A stretch of DNA of 27,520 nt from positions 1 through 27,520 of the forward strand of contig JALSTF010000255.1 in the NCBI GenBank assembly GCA_026983895.1, given 5' to 3'. Below are positions 7,543-16,005 of this stretch, piece by piece (position 1 is the first letter of the stretch; every line of letters starts with the position of its first letter). This stretch comes from Sulfurovum sp. (GTDB taxonomy: Bacteria; Campylobacterota; Campylobacteria; Campylobacterales; Sulfurovaceae). A program made the position numbers and the translations under genes. Under the pieces are notes generated by a model. The model was given only the letters and a program-made list of their open reading frames with translations, searched no databases and was not told where the DNA came from.

Positions 7543-8097
7543 ATGCATGATGTACTCATAGGACTGGCAAAAGCAGCTATTTTGGTTGCATTGAACCAAC
7601 CAGAAAATTTCGATCTGAAAGGTACTTTGGAAAAATATCCACAACTCAGAGAGAACGGTGCTGCCTTCGTGACCATCAACAAAAGGCCTACAGACCAACT
7701 CAGGGGCTGTATCGGTTCACTTCAGGCTTATCGCCCTCTTTATAAAGATATTATCTCGAACGCACAAGCCGCTGCACTGCATGATCCGCGTTTCCCGCCG
7801 CTCACTCCCGAAGAGCTGAAAGATATCAAGATAGAAGTTTCTATTCTTTCGGAGCCTGAACCTCTTGCGTACACGGATACAGCAGATCTCAAAAAGAAGA
7901 TCGTTCCAATGAAGGACGGTATCGTCCTCAGGCATGACGGATATCAGGCGACCTATCTGCCGCAGGTCTGGGAACAGCTGCCTGATTTCGATGCCTTCTT
8001 CTCCTCTCTCTGCATGAAAGCCGGTTTGCCCGGGGACTGTCTGAATCTGCATCCGCAGATAGAGGTATACCACGTAAAGAAGTATGAGGAGAGATAA
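7543..8097 (+). CDS. AMMECR1-domain protein
   Basis: A 184-residue protein of the AMMECR1 family (AmmeMemoRadiSam protein A), found in all domains of life with no settled biochemical role. The defining motif LRGCIG is at residues 53-58, preceded by the conserved FVTI strand. DPRFPPLTPEEL (about 80-91) and the IEVSILSEPEPL strand follow, then the GIVLRHDGYQATYLPQVWEQ segment. No signal or membrane segment is seen. Its stop overlaps the MEMO start by one base (TAATG), so the two are translationally coupled. In many bacteria the pair is joined by a radical SAM gene; none is visible here. Confidence 0.93.
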   Translation: MHDVLIGLAKAAILVALNQPENFDLKGTLEKYPQLRENGAAFVTINKRPTDQLRGCIGSLQAYRPLYKDIISNAQAAALHDPRFPPLTPEELKDIKIEVSILSEPEPLAYTDTADLKKKIVPMKDGIVLRHDGYQATYLPQVWEQLPDFDAFFSSLCMKAGLPGDCLNLHPQIEVYHVKKYEER

Positions 8098-8900
8098 TGA
8101 CAGAAAGCCTGAGAAAAGCAGCCGTATCCGGTAGTTTCTATCCAGGCAGCTGTAGCAGACTCAACGCCTACTTTAGAGAATTCAATAGAAGATTTGACCG
8201 TATTACGATCAAAAAAGAGATCCTCGATATCAGGCCGAAAGCCATCATTGTACCGCATGCAGGATACATATACAGCGGCTTTACCGCCAACTTCGCCTAT
8301 CGTTTCCTTGCACACAGCAACCCCAAACGTATTATCGTCATTGGTCCCAGCCACCACTTCTACTTCAAAGGTATATCCGCAAGTCATTTCGAGGCCTTCG
8401 AGACCCCCTGCGGGAATATCGATATAGACACAGCCTATCTTCACGCATTGGCAAAAGAATACCACATCGGCTTCATCCCCGAAGCACACAGGAGGGAACA
8501 TTCTACCGAGGTACAGATGCCTTTCATCAGACACTACTTCCCCAAAGCCAAAGTCATTGAACTCGTTTATGGAGATATTCCCGCAGAAAAGATTTCAGAT
8601 ATTATCACTGCACTGCTCCACAATCCGGACAACGCTGTCGTCATCAGTTCCGACCTGAGCCACTTCTACCCGCTTTCCAAAGCAAAAAAGTTGGATGAGC
8701 ATTGTATGAGAGCCGTAGCATCTATAGATCCAAATGCATTGAAGCAGTGTGAGGCGTGTGGTATAATAGGGATAAAAGCAATGATATTTTCGGCACAAAA
8801 ACTAGGATTGTCTTCCAAACTGCTTGACTACAGGACTTCTGCAGATACCACAAAAGATCAACACTCGGTAGTAGGATATATGTCTGCAATGTTCTACTAG
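8097..8900 (+). CDS. MEMO1-family metal-binding protein
   Basis: A 267-residue protein of the MEMO family (AmmeMemoRadiSam protein B), structurally related to LigB-type dioxygenases. The expected metal ligands are present: His54 in VPHAGYIYSG, His86/His87 in IGPSHHF, and Cys221 in ACG. The HSTEVQMPF (135-143) and ISSDLSHFYP (183-192) signatures are also present. The function in bacteria is unsettled; the human homologue binds iron or copper. It is coupled to the AMMECR1 gene by TAATG. It converges with tolA, and the two stop codons are the two strands of one CTAG (8897-8900), so the genes share four bases. Confidence 0.93.
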   Translation: MTESLRKAAVSGSFYPGSCSRLNAYFREFNRRFDRITIKKEILDIRPKAIIVPHAGYIYSGFTANFAYRFLAHSNPKRIIVIGPSHHFYFKGISASHFEAFETPCGNIDIDTAYLHALAKEYHIGFIPEAHRREHSTEVQMPFIRHYFPKAKVIELVYGDIPAEKISDIITALLHNPDNAVVISSDLSHFYPLSKAKKLDEHCMRAVASIDPNALKQCEACGIIGIKAMIFSAQKLGLSSKLLDYRTSADTTKDQHSVVGYMSAMFY

Positions 8901-9679
8901 TCTTTCGCAATGAACTCTGCTTCGAAATTGTAGGTCCTTCCTCCGCTATGGGGGCCGAAACCGATCTCCTGAAGCTGTTCGAGAAAATCTTTGAGCCCCT
9001 GGTTGAATTCGGGTATATTGGAGTATGACACAATCCTGAACTCAAAAAAGCCGCTGGGTTTGATATGCAGGATTACCTTGGCCTTTTCTCCCGCATAGTT
9101 ACTTTGTGCCGGCCATCCTTCAAGCATACTCTGTACGTGGGCGAAGTAAGCATTCTCTATGCCCCGATCACTCTGTTTTTGTGATTTAAGCGAGGCATTG
9201 ATACGTTCACTGGCACTCATACTGGTAATCTTGATCAGATCACTCTTTGGTTTTGGCTTCATGGGTTTATCCGATATCTGGATCTTTATCTGCTTTTTTT
9301 TGCTTGTCTTTATATTTTTGAAAAGATCCTTCGCTTTCTTTTTGGGTTTGGTGATATTATGATCTTTTTTCTGAACGATCTTCTTTTTGATTACTTTCTC
9401 TTTGATCACCTTTTTCTTCGTACTTTTTTTACGCTTTGGCTTTGTTTTTGGCCTTTTTTTCAGTTTTTTCCTGGGTTTCTTTTTCTTTTTTGACTTGGGG
9501 GCGGTCATCTTCTTCGGTGCAGCAAGCGACACCTGAATACGTCTTTCATTTTTTTTGACAAAATGTTCATTTTTCTCTTCACTGCGTGTATTGAAATAAA
9601 AGATCAACAGACCGATAATAATGAAATATGCCGTAAATGCCAATACCCCGGAGATGAAGGTGGAAGATCGTTTGATCAT
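8897..9679 (-). CDS. tolA: TolA/TonB-like energy transducer
   Basis: An inner-membrane protein spanning to the outer membrane, paired with the TolQ-TolR motor. The 260-residue product has a single N-terminal membrane helix (about 8-29). A very basic linker follows: residues 62-105 are roughly 60% Lys/Arg. The C-terminal TonB/TolA-like domain (about 175-260) carries YFAHVQSMLEGWP, KVILHIKPSGFFEFRIVSYS and the final beta hairpin. The ATG overlaps the tolR stop (ATGA, 9676-9679). TolA is chosen over TonB from the conserved position between tolR and the tolB block. The name carries the usual uncertainty for this divergent family. Confidence 0.85.
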   Translation of the reverse strand: MIKRSSTFISGVLAFTAYFIIIGLLIFYFNTRSEEKNEHFVKKNERRIQVSLAAPKKMTAPKSKKKKKPRKKLKKRPKTKPKRKKSTKKKVIKEKVIKKKIVQKKDHNITKPKKKAKDLFKNIKTSKKKQIKIQISDKPMKPKPKSDLIKITSMSASERINASLKSQKQSDRGIENAYFAHVQSMLEGWPAQSNYAGEKAKVILHIKPSGFFEFRIVSYSNIPEFNQGLKDFLEQLQEIGFGPHSGGRTYNFEAEFIAKD

Positions 9680-10062
9680 AGCGTAATAAGAGAAACCTTC
9701 TCAAAGCCGGCAGCTTTTACACTTTTGAGAAGATACATCACATCTTTGTATTTGAGCTGTTCATCCGCACGGATATAAACTTCGGAATTTTTGTCAAGTT
9801 TAGCCGACTTGTTGACAAAATCATCTGCGAAGGTATCGATGGCGAAAGTATCGTTGCCCAGGTAGATCTTCCGTTTTTTATCCATGCGGATGGTCAGAGT
9901 CTTTGGTTTGTTCACTTTGACTGTTTTAGATCCCTGCGGCAGATCGATCTGTTCCTGAAAGTTGATCGTAGGGGCCGTTATCATAAGAATTGCCATAAGT
10001 ACAAGCATCACATCGACCAGCGGCGTAATGTTCAGATCCGGGCTGTCATCCCATGAGAACAT
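9676..10062 (-). CDS. tolR: TolR/ExbD-family motor protein
   Basis: The 128-residue partner of TolQ in the proton-driven motor. One membrane helix lies at about residues 13-31. The proton-carrying Asp is Asp17 in LNITPLVDVMLVL, as in TolR/ExbD. A periplasmic domain (about 45-128) ends in DVMYLLKSVKAAGFEKVSLIT. The ribosome-binding site GAGGAG lies inside the last codons of tolQ, 3 bases separate the two genes, and the stop overlaps the tolA start. Whether it serves Tol-Pal or a TonB system cannot be settled by sequence alone; the locus favours Tol-Pal. Confidence 0.92.
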   Translation of the reverse strand: MFSWDDSPDLNITPLVDVMLVLMAILMITAPTINFQEQIDLPQGSKTVKVNKPKTLTIRMDKKRKIYLGNDTFAIDTFADDFVNKSAKLDKNSEVYIRADEQLKYKDVMYLLKSVKAAGFEKVSLITL

Positions 10063-10065
10063 CTG

Positions 10066-10638
10066 CTACTCCTCGTTCTGGGAGAGAATGACTTCAGACT
10101 GGGAAGAGAGCAACGAACTCAATTCATAGGCTTTGCGTTTCAGTATAAGATGGAAAGTATAGGCAAAGACCGCCACGGCGATACCTGCTGCTGTGGCAAT
10201 AAGCGCTTCTGAAATAGCCGGTGCTACAACAGAAAGTGAAGCAGTCGACTGCCCGCCGAGTTTCGAGAACGTTTCCAAAATGCCTATGACCGTCCCGAAG
10301 AGCCCTATGAAAGGCGAGGTCGATGCAATGATGGAAAGCCAGGTGAGCCCCTTGGTTGAGACACGTATAGCATCGGAAGCAGCGGCTTCAAGTATGGCTT
10401 TGTTCGGTGTATTCACGCGGCTCAGATAAGTAAAAATAAGTGAATTGCTCAACACTGATTTTGACTGACCTGAATAGAGGGCTTTAAGAGACTTGGCTTC
10501 TGATTTGATACGTGAGTTTAGAATATAGTATCTGTCAAGAAATACCCAGAAAGTTACGATGAAATAAACAGAAAGCAGGAGCAGTACGAAAATAGTGATC
10601 GCACTGCTACCGATGAAATAATCAAAGAGTGAGCCCAA
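10066..10638 (-). CDS. tolQ: TolQ/ExbB-family motor protein
   Basis: A 190-residue inner-membrane proton channel with three helices at about residues 12-34, 100-122 and 142-164. The core signature GLTWLSIIASTSPFIGLFGTVIGI and the third-helix segment ISEALIATAAGIAVAVFAY are typical. The start is TTG at 10638, one base after the atpC stop. There is no ATG nearby and only a weak site, which suggests coupling to atpC translation. The atpC-tolQ junction is the same as in Campylobacter. Confidence 0.92.
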   Translation of the reverse strand: MGSLFDYFIGSSAITIFVLLLLSVYFIVTFWVFLDRYYILNSRIKSEAKSLKALYSGQSKSVLSNSLIFTYLSRVNTPNKAILEAAASDAIRVSTKGLTWLSIIASTSPFIGLFGTVIGILETFSKLGGQSTASLSVVAPAISEALIATAAGIAVAVFAYTFHLILKRKAYELSSLLSSQSEVILSQNEE

Positions 10639-10639
10639 T

Positions 10640-11026
10640 TTAGAAAGACTTTCCTATCTGTTCTACTTTGCTTACAGCAGAAGCAATAGCAATACTTGAT
10701 GCTTCCGCTTTTTTGAGAAGTTCTTTTGCCTCATCAAGGGCCTTGGCAAGATCACTGTCTTTTCCGGAAATAGCTACCGCACCATCTACGATACAGGTCG
10801 TTTTCTCTTCATCGACCTTCACATATCCGGAATTGATAGCAACAGCTACTTCAGTTCCATCCGCCTTCTCAATGACTATAATGCCTGCACTAAGCAGGGA
10901 AACAAGTGTAGCATGCTTTGGAAGAACACCGAATTCACCTTCGCTTCCCGGAAGCGTGACCTGTTTGACTTCATCATTGAATATCACACCATTGGGTGTG
11001 ACGATTTCAAGCTTCATTAGTTCCAT
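10640..11026 (-). CDS. atpC: ATP synthase epsilon subunit
   Basis: The 128-residue central-stalk subunit of F1, which couples rotation and limits ATP hydrolysis. The N-terminal beta sandwich shows LEIVTPNGVIFNDEV at about 6-20, then LPGSEGEFGVLPKHATLVSLL. The C-terminal helical hairpin is short. ATG at 11026 follows AAAGGA by 5 nt. It is the last gene of the atp set and runs straight into tolQ. Confidence 0.96.
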   Translation of the reverse strand: MELMKLEIVTPNGVIFNDEVKQVTLPGSEGEFGVLPKHATLVSLLSAGIIVIEKADGTEVAVAINSGYVKVDEEKTTCIVDGAVAISGKDSDLAKALDEAKELLKKAEASSIAIASAVSKVEQIGKSF

Positions 11027-11055
11027 AATTATCCTTTGTCAGACAAGAACTAAGC

Positions 11056-12462
11056 TTACTTAGCGTTGATCTTATCGTTTTTCGCAACAGCCTCAGCCAT
11101 ATTTCCTACCATGTAGAATGCCGCTTCGTTCATGTCGTCATATTTACCTTCAAGAAGACCTTTAAATCCTTCAATGGTGTCTTCAAGTGTCACATAGACA
11201 CCTGGAGAACCGGTAAAGACTTCCGCAACGTGGAAAGGCTGGGAAAGGTATTTTTCGATCTTTCTCGCTCTTTCAACCACAAGCTTGTCATCTTCAGAAA
11301 GCTCATCCATACCCAGGATCGCAATGATATCCTGAAGGTCTTTGTATTTTTGAAGGATCTGCTGAACCCCGCGCGCTACATCATAGTGCTCTTCACCGAC
11401 GATCTGAGGATCAAGCATTCTCGAAGTAGAATCCAATGGATCTACCGCAGGATAGATACCTTTTTCAGCGATCGATCTGTTAAGAACTGTCGTCGCATCC
11501 AGGTGGGCGAATACAGATGCAGGTGCCGGGTCTGTCAAGTCATCCGCCGGAACGTAAACAGCCTGAACTGAAGTGATCGAACCTTTGGTCGTTGATGTAA
11601 TACGTTCCTGAAGTGCACCCATCTCTCTGGAAAGAGTCGGCTGGTAACCCACCGCTGAAGGAATACGCCCGAGCAGTGCTGACATTTCTGAACCTGACTG
11701 CGCGAAACGGAAGATATTGTCGATGAACATAAGCACATCAAGACCCATTTCATCACGGAAATATTCAGCCATGGTAAGACCGGTAAGTGCGATTCTGTTT
11801 CTTGCTCCCGGAGGTTCACTCATTTGACCGTAGCAGAGTGCAACTTTGTCAAGGACGTTCGACTCTTTCATTTCATAGTAAAGGTCATTACCCTCACGTG
11901 TTCTTTCACCAACACCGGCAAATACAGAATAGCCGCTGTGTTTCATAGCCACGTTGTTGATAAGCTCCATGATGATAACGGTCTTACCGACACCTGCACC
12001 ACCGAACAGTCCGACTTTACCACCTTTTGAATATGGTGCAAGAAGGTCAACAACCTTGATACCTGTTTCAAAGACTTCCGTTTTTGTACTCTGATCCTCG
12101 AATGGAGGTGGATCTCTGTGGATAGACCAGAATTCTTTTGCATCAACAGGACCTGCTTCATCGATCGCTTCACCGATCACATTGAAGATACGTCCGAGAA
12201 CCGGTTCACCGACTGGTACCTTGATAGAATCACCTGTTGCGATGACTTCCTGGCCTCTTACGACACCTTCACTCATATCCATAGCGATCGTTCTTACTCT
12301 GTTGTCACCAAGCTGTGCCGCCACTTCCAATACCAATCTGTGCTCTTTACCGTCAAGTGAAAATGTTGTTTCCAACGCTTCGTTGATCTCCGGTAGATAG
12401 TCTGTAAAGTCCACATCGATAACGGGACCCAAGACCTGTACTATTTTACCTTTGCCTGTCAT
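11056..12462 (-). CDS. atpD: ATP synthase beta subunit
   Basis: The 468-residue catalytic subunit of F1. The P-loop GGAGVGKT is at residues 154-161. Also visible are GERTREGNDLYYEM, the Walker B segment LMFIDNIFRF, and GRIPSAVGYQPTL followed by the signature PAPASVFAHLDATTVL. ATG follows AGGAGAAGAA closely. Length and motifs are fully standard. It lies between atpG and atpC. Confidence 0.99.
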   Translation of the reverse strand: MTGKGKIVQVLGPVIDVDFTDYLPEINEALETTFSLDGKEHRLVLEVAAQLGDNRVRTIAMDMSEGVVRGQEVIATGDSIKVPVGEPVLGRIFNVIGEAIDEAGPVDAKEFWSIHRDPPPFEDQSTKTEVFETGIKVVDLLAPYSKGGKVGLFGGAGVGKTVIIMELINNVAMKHSGYSVFAGVGERTREGNDLYYEMKESNVLDKVALCYGQMSEPPGARNRIALTGLTMAEYFRDEMGLDVLMFIDNIFRFAQSGSEMSALLGRIPSAVGYQPTLSREMGALQERITSTTKGSITSVQAVYVPADDLTDPAPASVFAHLDATTVLNRSIAEKGIYPAVDPLDSTSRMLDPQIVGEEHYDVARGVQQILQKYKDLQDIIAILGMDELSEDDKLVVERARKIEKYLSQPFHVAEVFTGSPGVYVTLEDTIEGFKGLLEGKYDDMNEAAFYMVGNMAEAVAKNDKINAK

Positions 12463-12477
12463 TTCTTCTCCTCTAAA

Positions 12478-13365
12478 TTATTTCATTGATTCCATACCAC
12501 TGATGATCTCAATGAGCTCAGTCGTAATCGCTTCTTGTCGTGCTTTGTTGTATTTGACGTTCAGTGTTTTTACCATGTCTTTGGCATTTTTGGTCGCTGC
12601 ATCCATTGCCTGCATACGTGCCGAGTGTTCAGCAGCGAGTGAGTCAATGAGCGCGTAATAGATACTGTATTCTACATATCGTTTTACCAATGCATCAAGC
12701 AGTGTATCATCATCATCCGGTTCAACTTCCATTTCAGATGTAGATACAGTACTAAGCTCAAGCTTTGATGTATCCACCGGCAGTATCTGATCCTGTCTGA
12801 TCTCCTGTGAGATCATATTCACATATCCATTATGGACCAGTACGATCCTGTCAGTCTCACCGTTCACATAAGACTCGACCACTTCAGCAATGAACTCGGA
12901 AGACTCTTTATAATCCGGTGCAGCACTCAAGCCGATAATCTCATTATTGAGTTCAACACCATTAAATTTAAAGTAGTCTATACCTTTTCTTCCGATAGCT
13001 CTCAGTCTGACCTTGACACCTTTTGCCTGATAATCTGCAATCAGTTGATTCGTTCTCTTGATTGTTTGAGAATTGAACCCGCCGCACAGTCCTTTGTCAG
13101 CAGTGATAAAAACGATATCCACCATTCCAGGAGCATCATTTTCCTGAAAAAAGATATTATCAAGACCTTCCGCACTGGCATGTTGCATCTTTTGAGCGAT
13201 CTCTTCGATGAGTTCAGTCAATTTTGCGGCATAGACCCTTGATCTTTTTGCAAGCTCTTCTGTTCTTTTCAGTTTAGCAGAAGAGACAAGCTTCATGGCG
13301 TTCGTCGTCTTTTGTGTATTTTTTACACTGCTGATCTTACGCTTTATCTCTTTTAAATTAGCCAT
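12478..13365 (-). CDS. atpG: ATP synthase gamma subunit
   Basis: The 295-residue rotor shaft of F1. The N-terminus MANLKEIKRKISSVKNTQKTTNAMK and the C-terminal helix with the KYNKARQEAITTELIEIISG signature form the long coiled coil. FITADKGLCGGFN marks the middle domain. ATG at 13365 follows AAAGG. It sits 12 bases after atpA and 15 before atpD, as expected. Confidence 0.98.
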   Translation of the reverse strand: MANLKEIKRKISSVKNTQKTTNAMKLVSSAKLKRTEELAKRSRVYAAKLTELIEEIAQKMQHASAEGLDNIFFQENDAPGMVDIVFITADKGLCGGFNSQTIKRTNQLIADYQAKGVKVRLRAIGRKGIDYFKFNGVELNNEIIGLSAAPDYKESSEFIAEVVESYVNGETDRIVLVHNGYVNMISQEIRQDQILPVDTSKLELSTVSTSEMEVEPDDDDTLLDALVKRYVEYSIYYALIDSLAAEHSARMQAMDAATKNAKDMVKTLNVKYNKARQEAITTELIEIISGMESMK

Positions 13366-13377
13366 ACTCAGCCTTTC

Positions 13378-14892
13378 TTATCCAGCGAATGAAGTTTTGA
13401 AATCTTCTATAGCTTTTCTTAATTGTGCATCTGTCTCATCCGATATCTTTTTGTCATTTCTGATCGCATCAAGCACAGAAATATATTTTGCTTCCATGAA
13501 CGGCATGAGTTCAGCTTCGAACTTGGTAACAGAAGATACAGCGATATCATCCAGGAATCCATTTGCACCTGCAAAGATTATCACCACTTGTTTTTCAACA
13601 GGTACCGGCGAGTAAGGCCCTTGCTTAAGCACTTCGACCATTCTCTGCCCGCGTTCAAGTTGAGATCTTGTGTAGTCATCAAGATCAGAAGCAAACTGTG
13701 CAAATGCCTGAAGCTCTCTAAACGAAGCAAGGTCAAGTCTCAATGTTCCTGAAACCTGTTTGATCGCTTTTATCTGTGCCGCACCACCGACTCTTGATAC
13801 AGAAAGACCTACATTGATCGCCGGTCTGATACCTGAGTTGAACAAATCAGTTTCCAGGAAGATCTGGCCATCAGTGATTGAGATAACATTCGTTGGAATA
13901 TATGCCGCAACGTCACCTGCCTGTGTTTCAATGATAGGGAATGCGGTAATAGAACCTGCGCCCAGTGCATCGGAAAGTTTTGCTGCCCTTTCAAGCAGTC
14001 TAGAGTGAAGATAGAAAACGTCACCCGGATACGCTTCACGGCCCGGAGGTCTTCTAAGGATCAAAGACATCTCTCTGTATGCAACGGCATGCTTGGAAAG
14101 ATCATCATAGAAAATAACGGCATGTCTTCCATTGTCTCTGAAGTACTCAGCCATTGTCACACCTGCATACGGTGCAAGGAATTGAAGGGCCGAAGAGTCG
14201 GCAGCGCCTGCATTGACAATGATTGTATAGTCCATTGCTCCATGCTCTTCAAGTTTCTTCACTGTTGCCGCAACAGTAGACTGCTTCTGGCCGATCGCAA
14301 CATAGATACAGACAACATCCTGGCCTTTTTGGTTGATGATCGTATCAATAGCCAATGTGGTCTTACCTGTCTGCCTGTCACCGATGATGAGCTCTCTTTG
14401 TCCTCTACCGACCGGTACAAGTGCATCGATCGCTTTAATACCTGTCTGAAGCGGTTCATGGACGGATTTACGTGCCATGATACCAGGTGCTTTTTCTTCG
14501 ATAAATCTGTGCTCAGCTGCGTCTACTGCACCTTTTCCGTCTATCGGCTCACCAAGCGGATTGACCACTCTGCCCATAAGACCGTCACCTACTGGTGTTT
14601 TAAGAAGCTCTCCTGCTCTTTTAACACTCATTCCCTCTTTGATACCGGCACTGGCTCCAAGAACAACGACACCTACGTTCGCTTCTTCAAGGTTAAGCAC
14701 CAATCCTTTTGCACCGTTGTCAAACTCTACAACCTCTCCAGCCATAACATTGTTCAGGCCATATACTGTTGTAATACCGTCTGCGATACCTACTACTTTA
14801 CCTACTTCATTGATGTCCACATCAATCTCAAAGTTCTCGATTCTCTCTTTGATGATCGAACTAATCTCATCTGCTTGCAATTTTACTGCCAC
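13378..14892 (-). CDS. atpA: ATP synthase alpha subunit
   Basis: The 504-residue non-catalytic nucleotide-binding subunit of F1. The P-loop GDRQTGKT is at residues 171-178. YDDLSKHAVAYREMSLILRRPPGREAYPGDVF and the signature PAINVGLSVSRVGGAAQ are visible. The start is GTG at 14892, 5 nt after AAAGGAG. Standard length and position. Confidence 0.99.
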   Translation of the reverse strand: MAVKLQADEISSIIKERIENFEIDVDINEVGKVVGIADGITTVYGLNNVMAGEVVEFDNGAKGLVLNLEEANVGVVVLGASAGIKEGMSVKRAGELLKTPVGDGLMGRVVNPLGEPIDGKGAVDAAEHRFIEEKAPGIMARKSVHEPLQTGIKAIDALVPVGRGQRELIIGDRQTGKTTLAIDTIINQKGQDVVCIYVAIGQKQSTVAATVKKLEEHGAMDYTIIVNAGAADSSALQFLAPYAGVTMAEYFRDNGRHAVIFYDDLSKHAVAYREMSLILRRPPGREAYPGDVFYLHSRLLERAAKLSDALGAGSITAFPIIETQAGDVAAYIPTNVISITDGQIFLETDLFNSGIRPAINVGLSVSRVGGAAQIKAIKQVSGTLRLDLASFRELQAFAQFASDLDDYTRSQLERGQRMVEVLKQGPYSPVPVEKQVVIIFAGANGFLDDIAVSSVTKFEAELMPFMEAKYISVLDAIRNDKKISDETDAQLRKAIEDFKTSFAG

Positions 14893-14915
14893 TGATACTC
14901 CTTTACTTTAGATAA

Positions 14916-15443
14916 CTAGAGAGATTTCTTAATGAAATCAATCAGTTGTTCTTTAACTCTCTGCTTGGAGAAGTTAACCTCAATACCCAGATCATCTACT
15001 GAAACACGCAATCCCTCAAGATCAGTTTTTTCCTGCTTCAACTTGATCTTTGACCCTGTATATTTTTCCAGTGTCGCTTCAAGCTTCGTCAACTCATCTT
15101 TTTCGAGTTTCTTACTGCTTTTCAATACACCTTCATACTGATTTGACTCTTTTTGAAGCTCTGCATTGAGTACCTTCGCAATCGCCGGGATCAGATCGAG
15201 TCTCTTGTTCTCTCCCAGGATCCTGATAAAGTTTACCAGGTTTTCATCTATCTCTTTACCCAGTGCAGAAAGGATCATTTCTGTTTTTTTCTCTGCTGCG
15301 ACTATCGGGGAAGTCAAAGCTTCTTTGACCTCGGGAGCCGATATTGCTTCTGTCAGGACATTCAGAACTTCTACACTGTTCTTAACATCTTTGCTGACAG
15401 AGGAAAGCGCTGTCGCATAACGTTTTGCTATTAACTCTTCCAT
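14916..15443 (-). CDS. atpH: ATP synthase delta subunit
   Basis: The 175-residue peripheral-stalk cap of F1 (OSCP family). The N-terminal helical bundle begins with LIAKRYATALSSV. The C-terminus shows VDDLGIEVNFSKQRVKEQLIDFI; the usual G-G-hydrophobic element is altered to LEGLRVSVDDLGIEV. The ATG directly abuts the atpF stop, with the AAGAAGG site inside atpF. Confidence 0.96.
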   Translation of the reverse strand: MEELIAKRYATALSSVSKDVKNSVEVLNVLTEAISAPEVKEALTSPIVAAEKKTEMILSALGKEIDENLVNFIRILGENKRLDLIPAIAKVLNAELQKESNQYEGVLKSSKKLEKDELTKLEATLEKYTGSKIKLKQEKTDLEGLRVSVDDLGIEVNFSKQRVKEQLIDFIKKSL

Positions 15444-15992
15444 TTATGCCACCTTCTTTGCAATAATATCGACCACTTTGTTTTCATCAAGCATGATATC
15501 CTCAGTCGTGATATTTTCAGAAAGGATCTCGTCAATCACATCTCTTGCAGCTTTTCTCTCTTCCAGTGTGATCTTCTCCTCAAACTGCTTTTCAAGGACA
15601 TGCAATTCATTCTCAGAAGCTTTAGCGATCTTTTCTGCAAGTATCTTCGCTTCCATTTTTGCATCTTCAATGATCTCTGCCGCTTTATTCACACTTTCAT
15701 CCAAGCGTGTCTGCGCATCTTTCTTTTCCTCTTTTGCTGCCTGAAGTTTCTTCTCTATCTCTTTAAGCTGAGCCGAAATACCTTCTCTTCTCCCCTTGAA
15801 GAAGTTTCTGATAGGGTTTGCAATAAGATAATAAAGAATCGCTGCAAAGATCGTGAAGTTGATCACTCTAGGCCAGAAGTCACTTTCTCTGCCTGTCTGC
15901 GCAAAATAACGCGACGCTTCACCGCTGTCATGTCCGCTTGCCAAAAGAACAGCTGGAACTATGAGTAAAGCGAATAGTGCTAGTTTTTTCAT
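15444..15992 (-). CDS. atpF: ATP synthase subunit b, with an N-terminal leader-like segment
   Basis: The peripheral stalk subunit, 182 residues. Unlike E. coli b, it starts with a signal-peptide-like stretch (MKKLALFALLIVPAVLLAS). A short polar segment follows, then the true membrane anchor (about 45-60, INFTIFAAILYYLIANPI) and a long charged coiled coil (about 65-165). The second ATG (15992), 7 nt after AAGAAGG, is preferred over the first (15998), which is only 1 nt away. The leader is usual in Campylobacterota as far as I recall. It lies between b' and delta. Confidence 0.93.
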   Translation of the reverse strand: MKKLALFALLIVPAVLLASGHDSGEASRYFAQTGRESDFWPRVINFTIFAAILYYLIANPIRNFFKGRREGISAQLKEIEKKLQAAKEEKKDAQTRLDESVNKAAEIIEDAKMEAKILAEKIAKASENELHVLEKQFEEKITLEERKAARDVIDEILSENITTEDIMLDENKVVDIIAKKVA

Positions 15993-16005
15993 ATTCATCC
16001 CTTCT

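Noticed and set aside
14005..14895. A 296-codon open frame on the plus strand opposite atpA
   Set aside because: It lies fully antisense to atpA, whose motifs are certain. The translation is Cys/Phe-rich with no domain.
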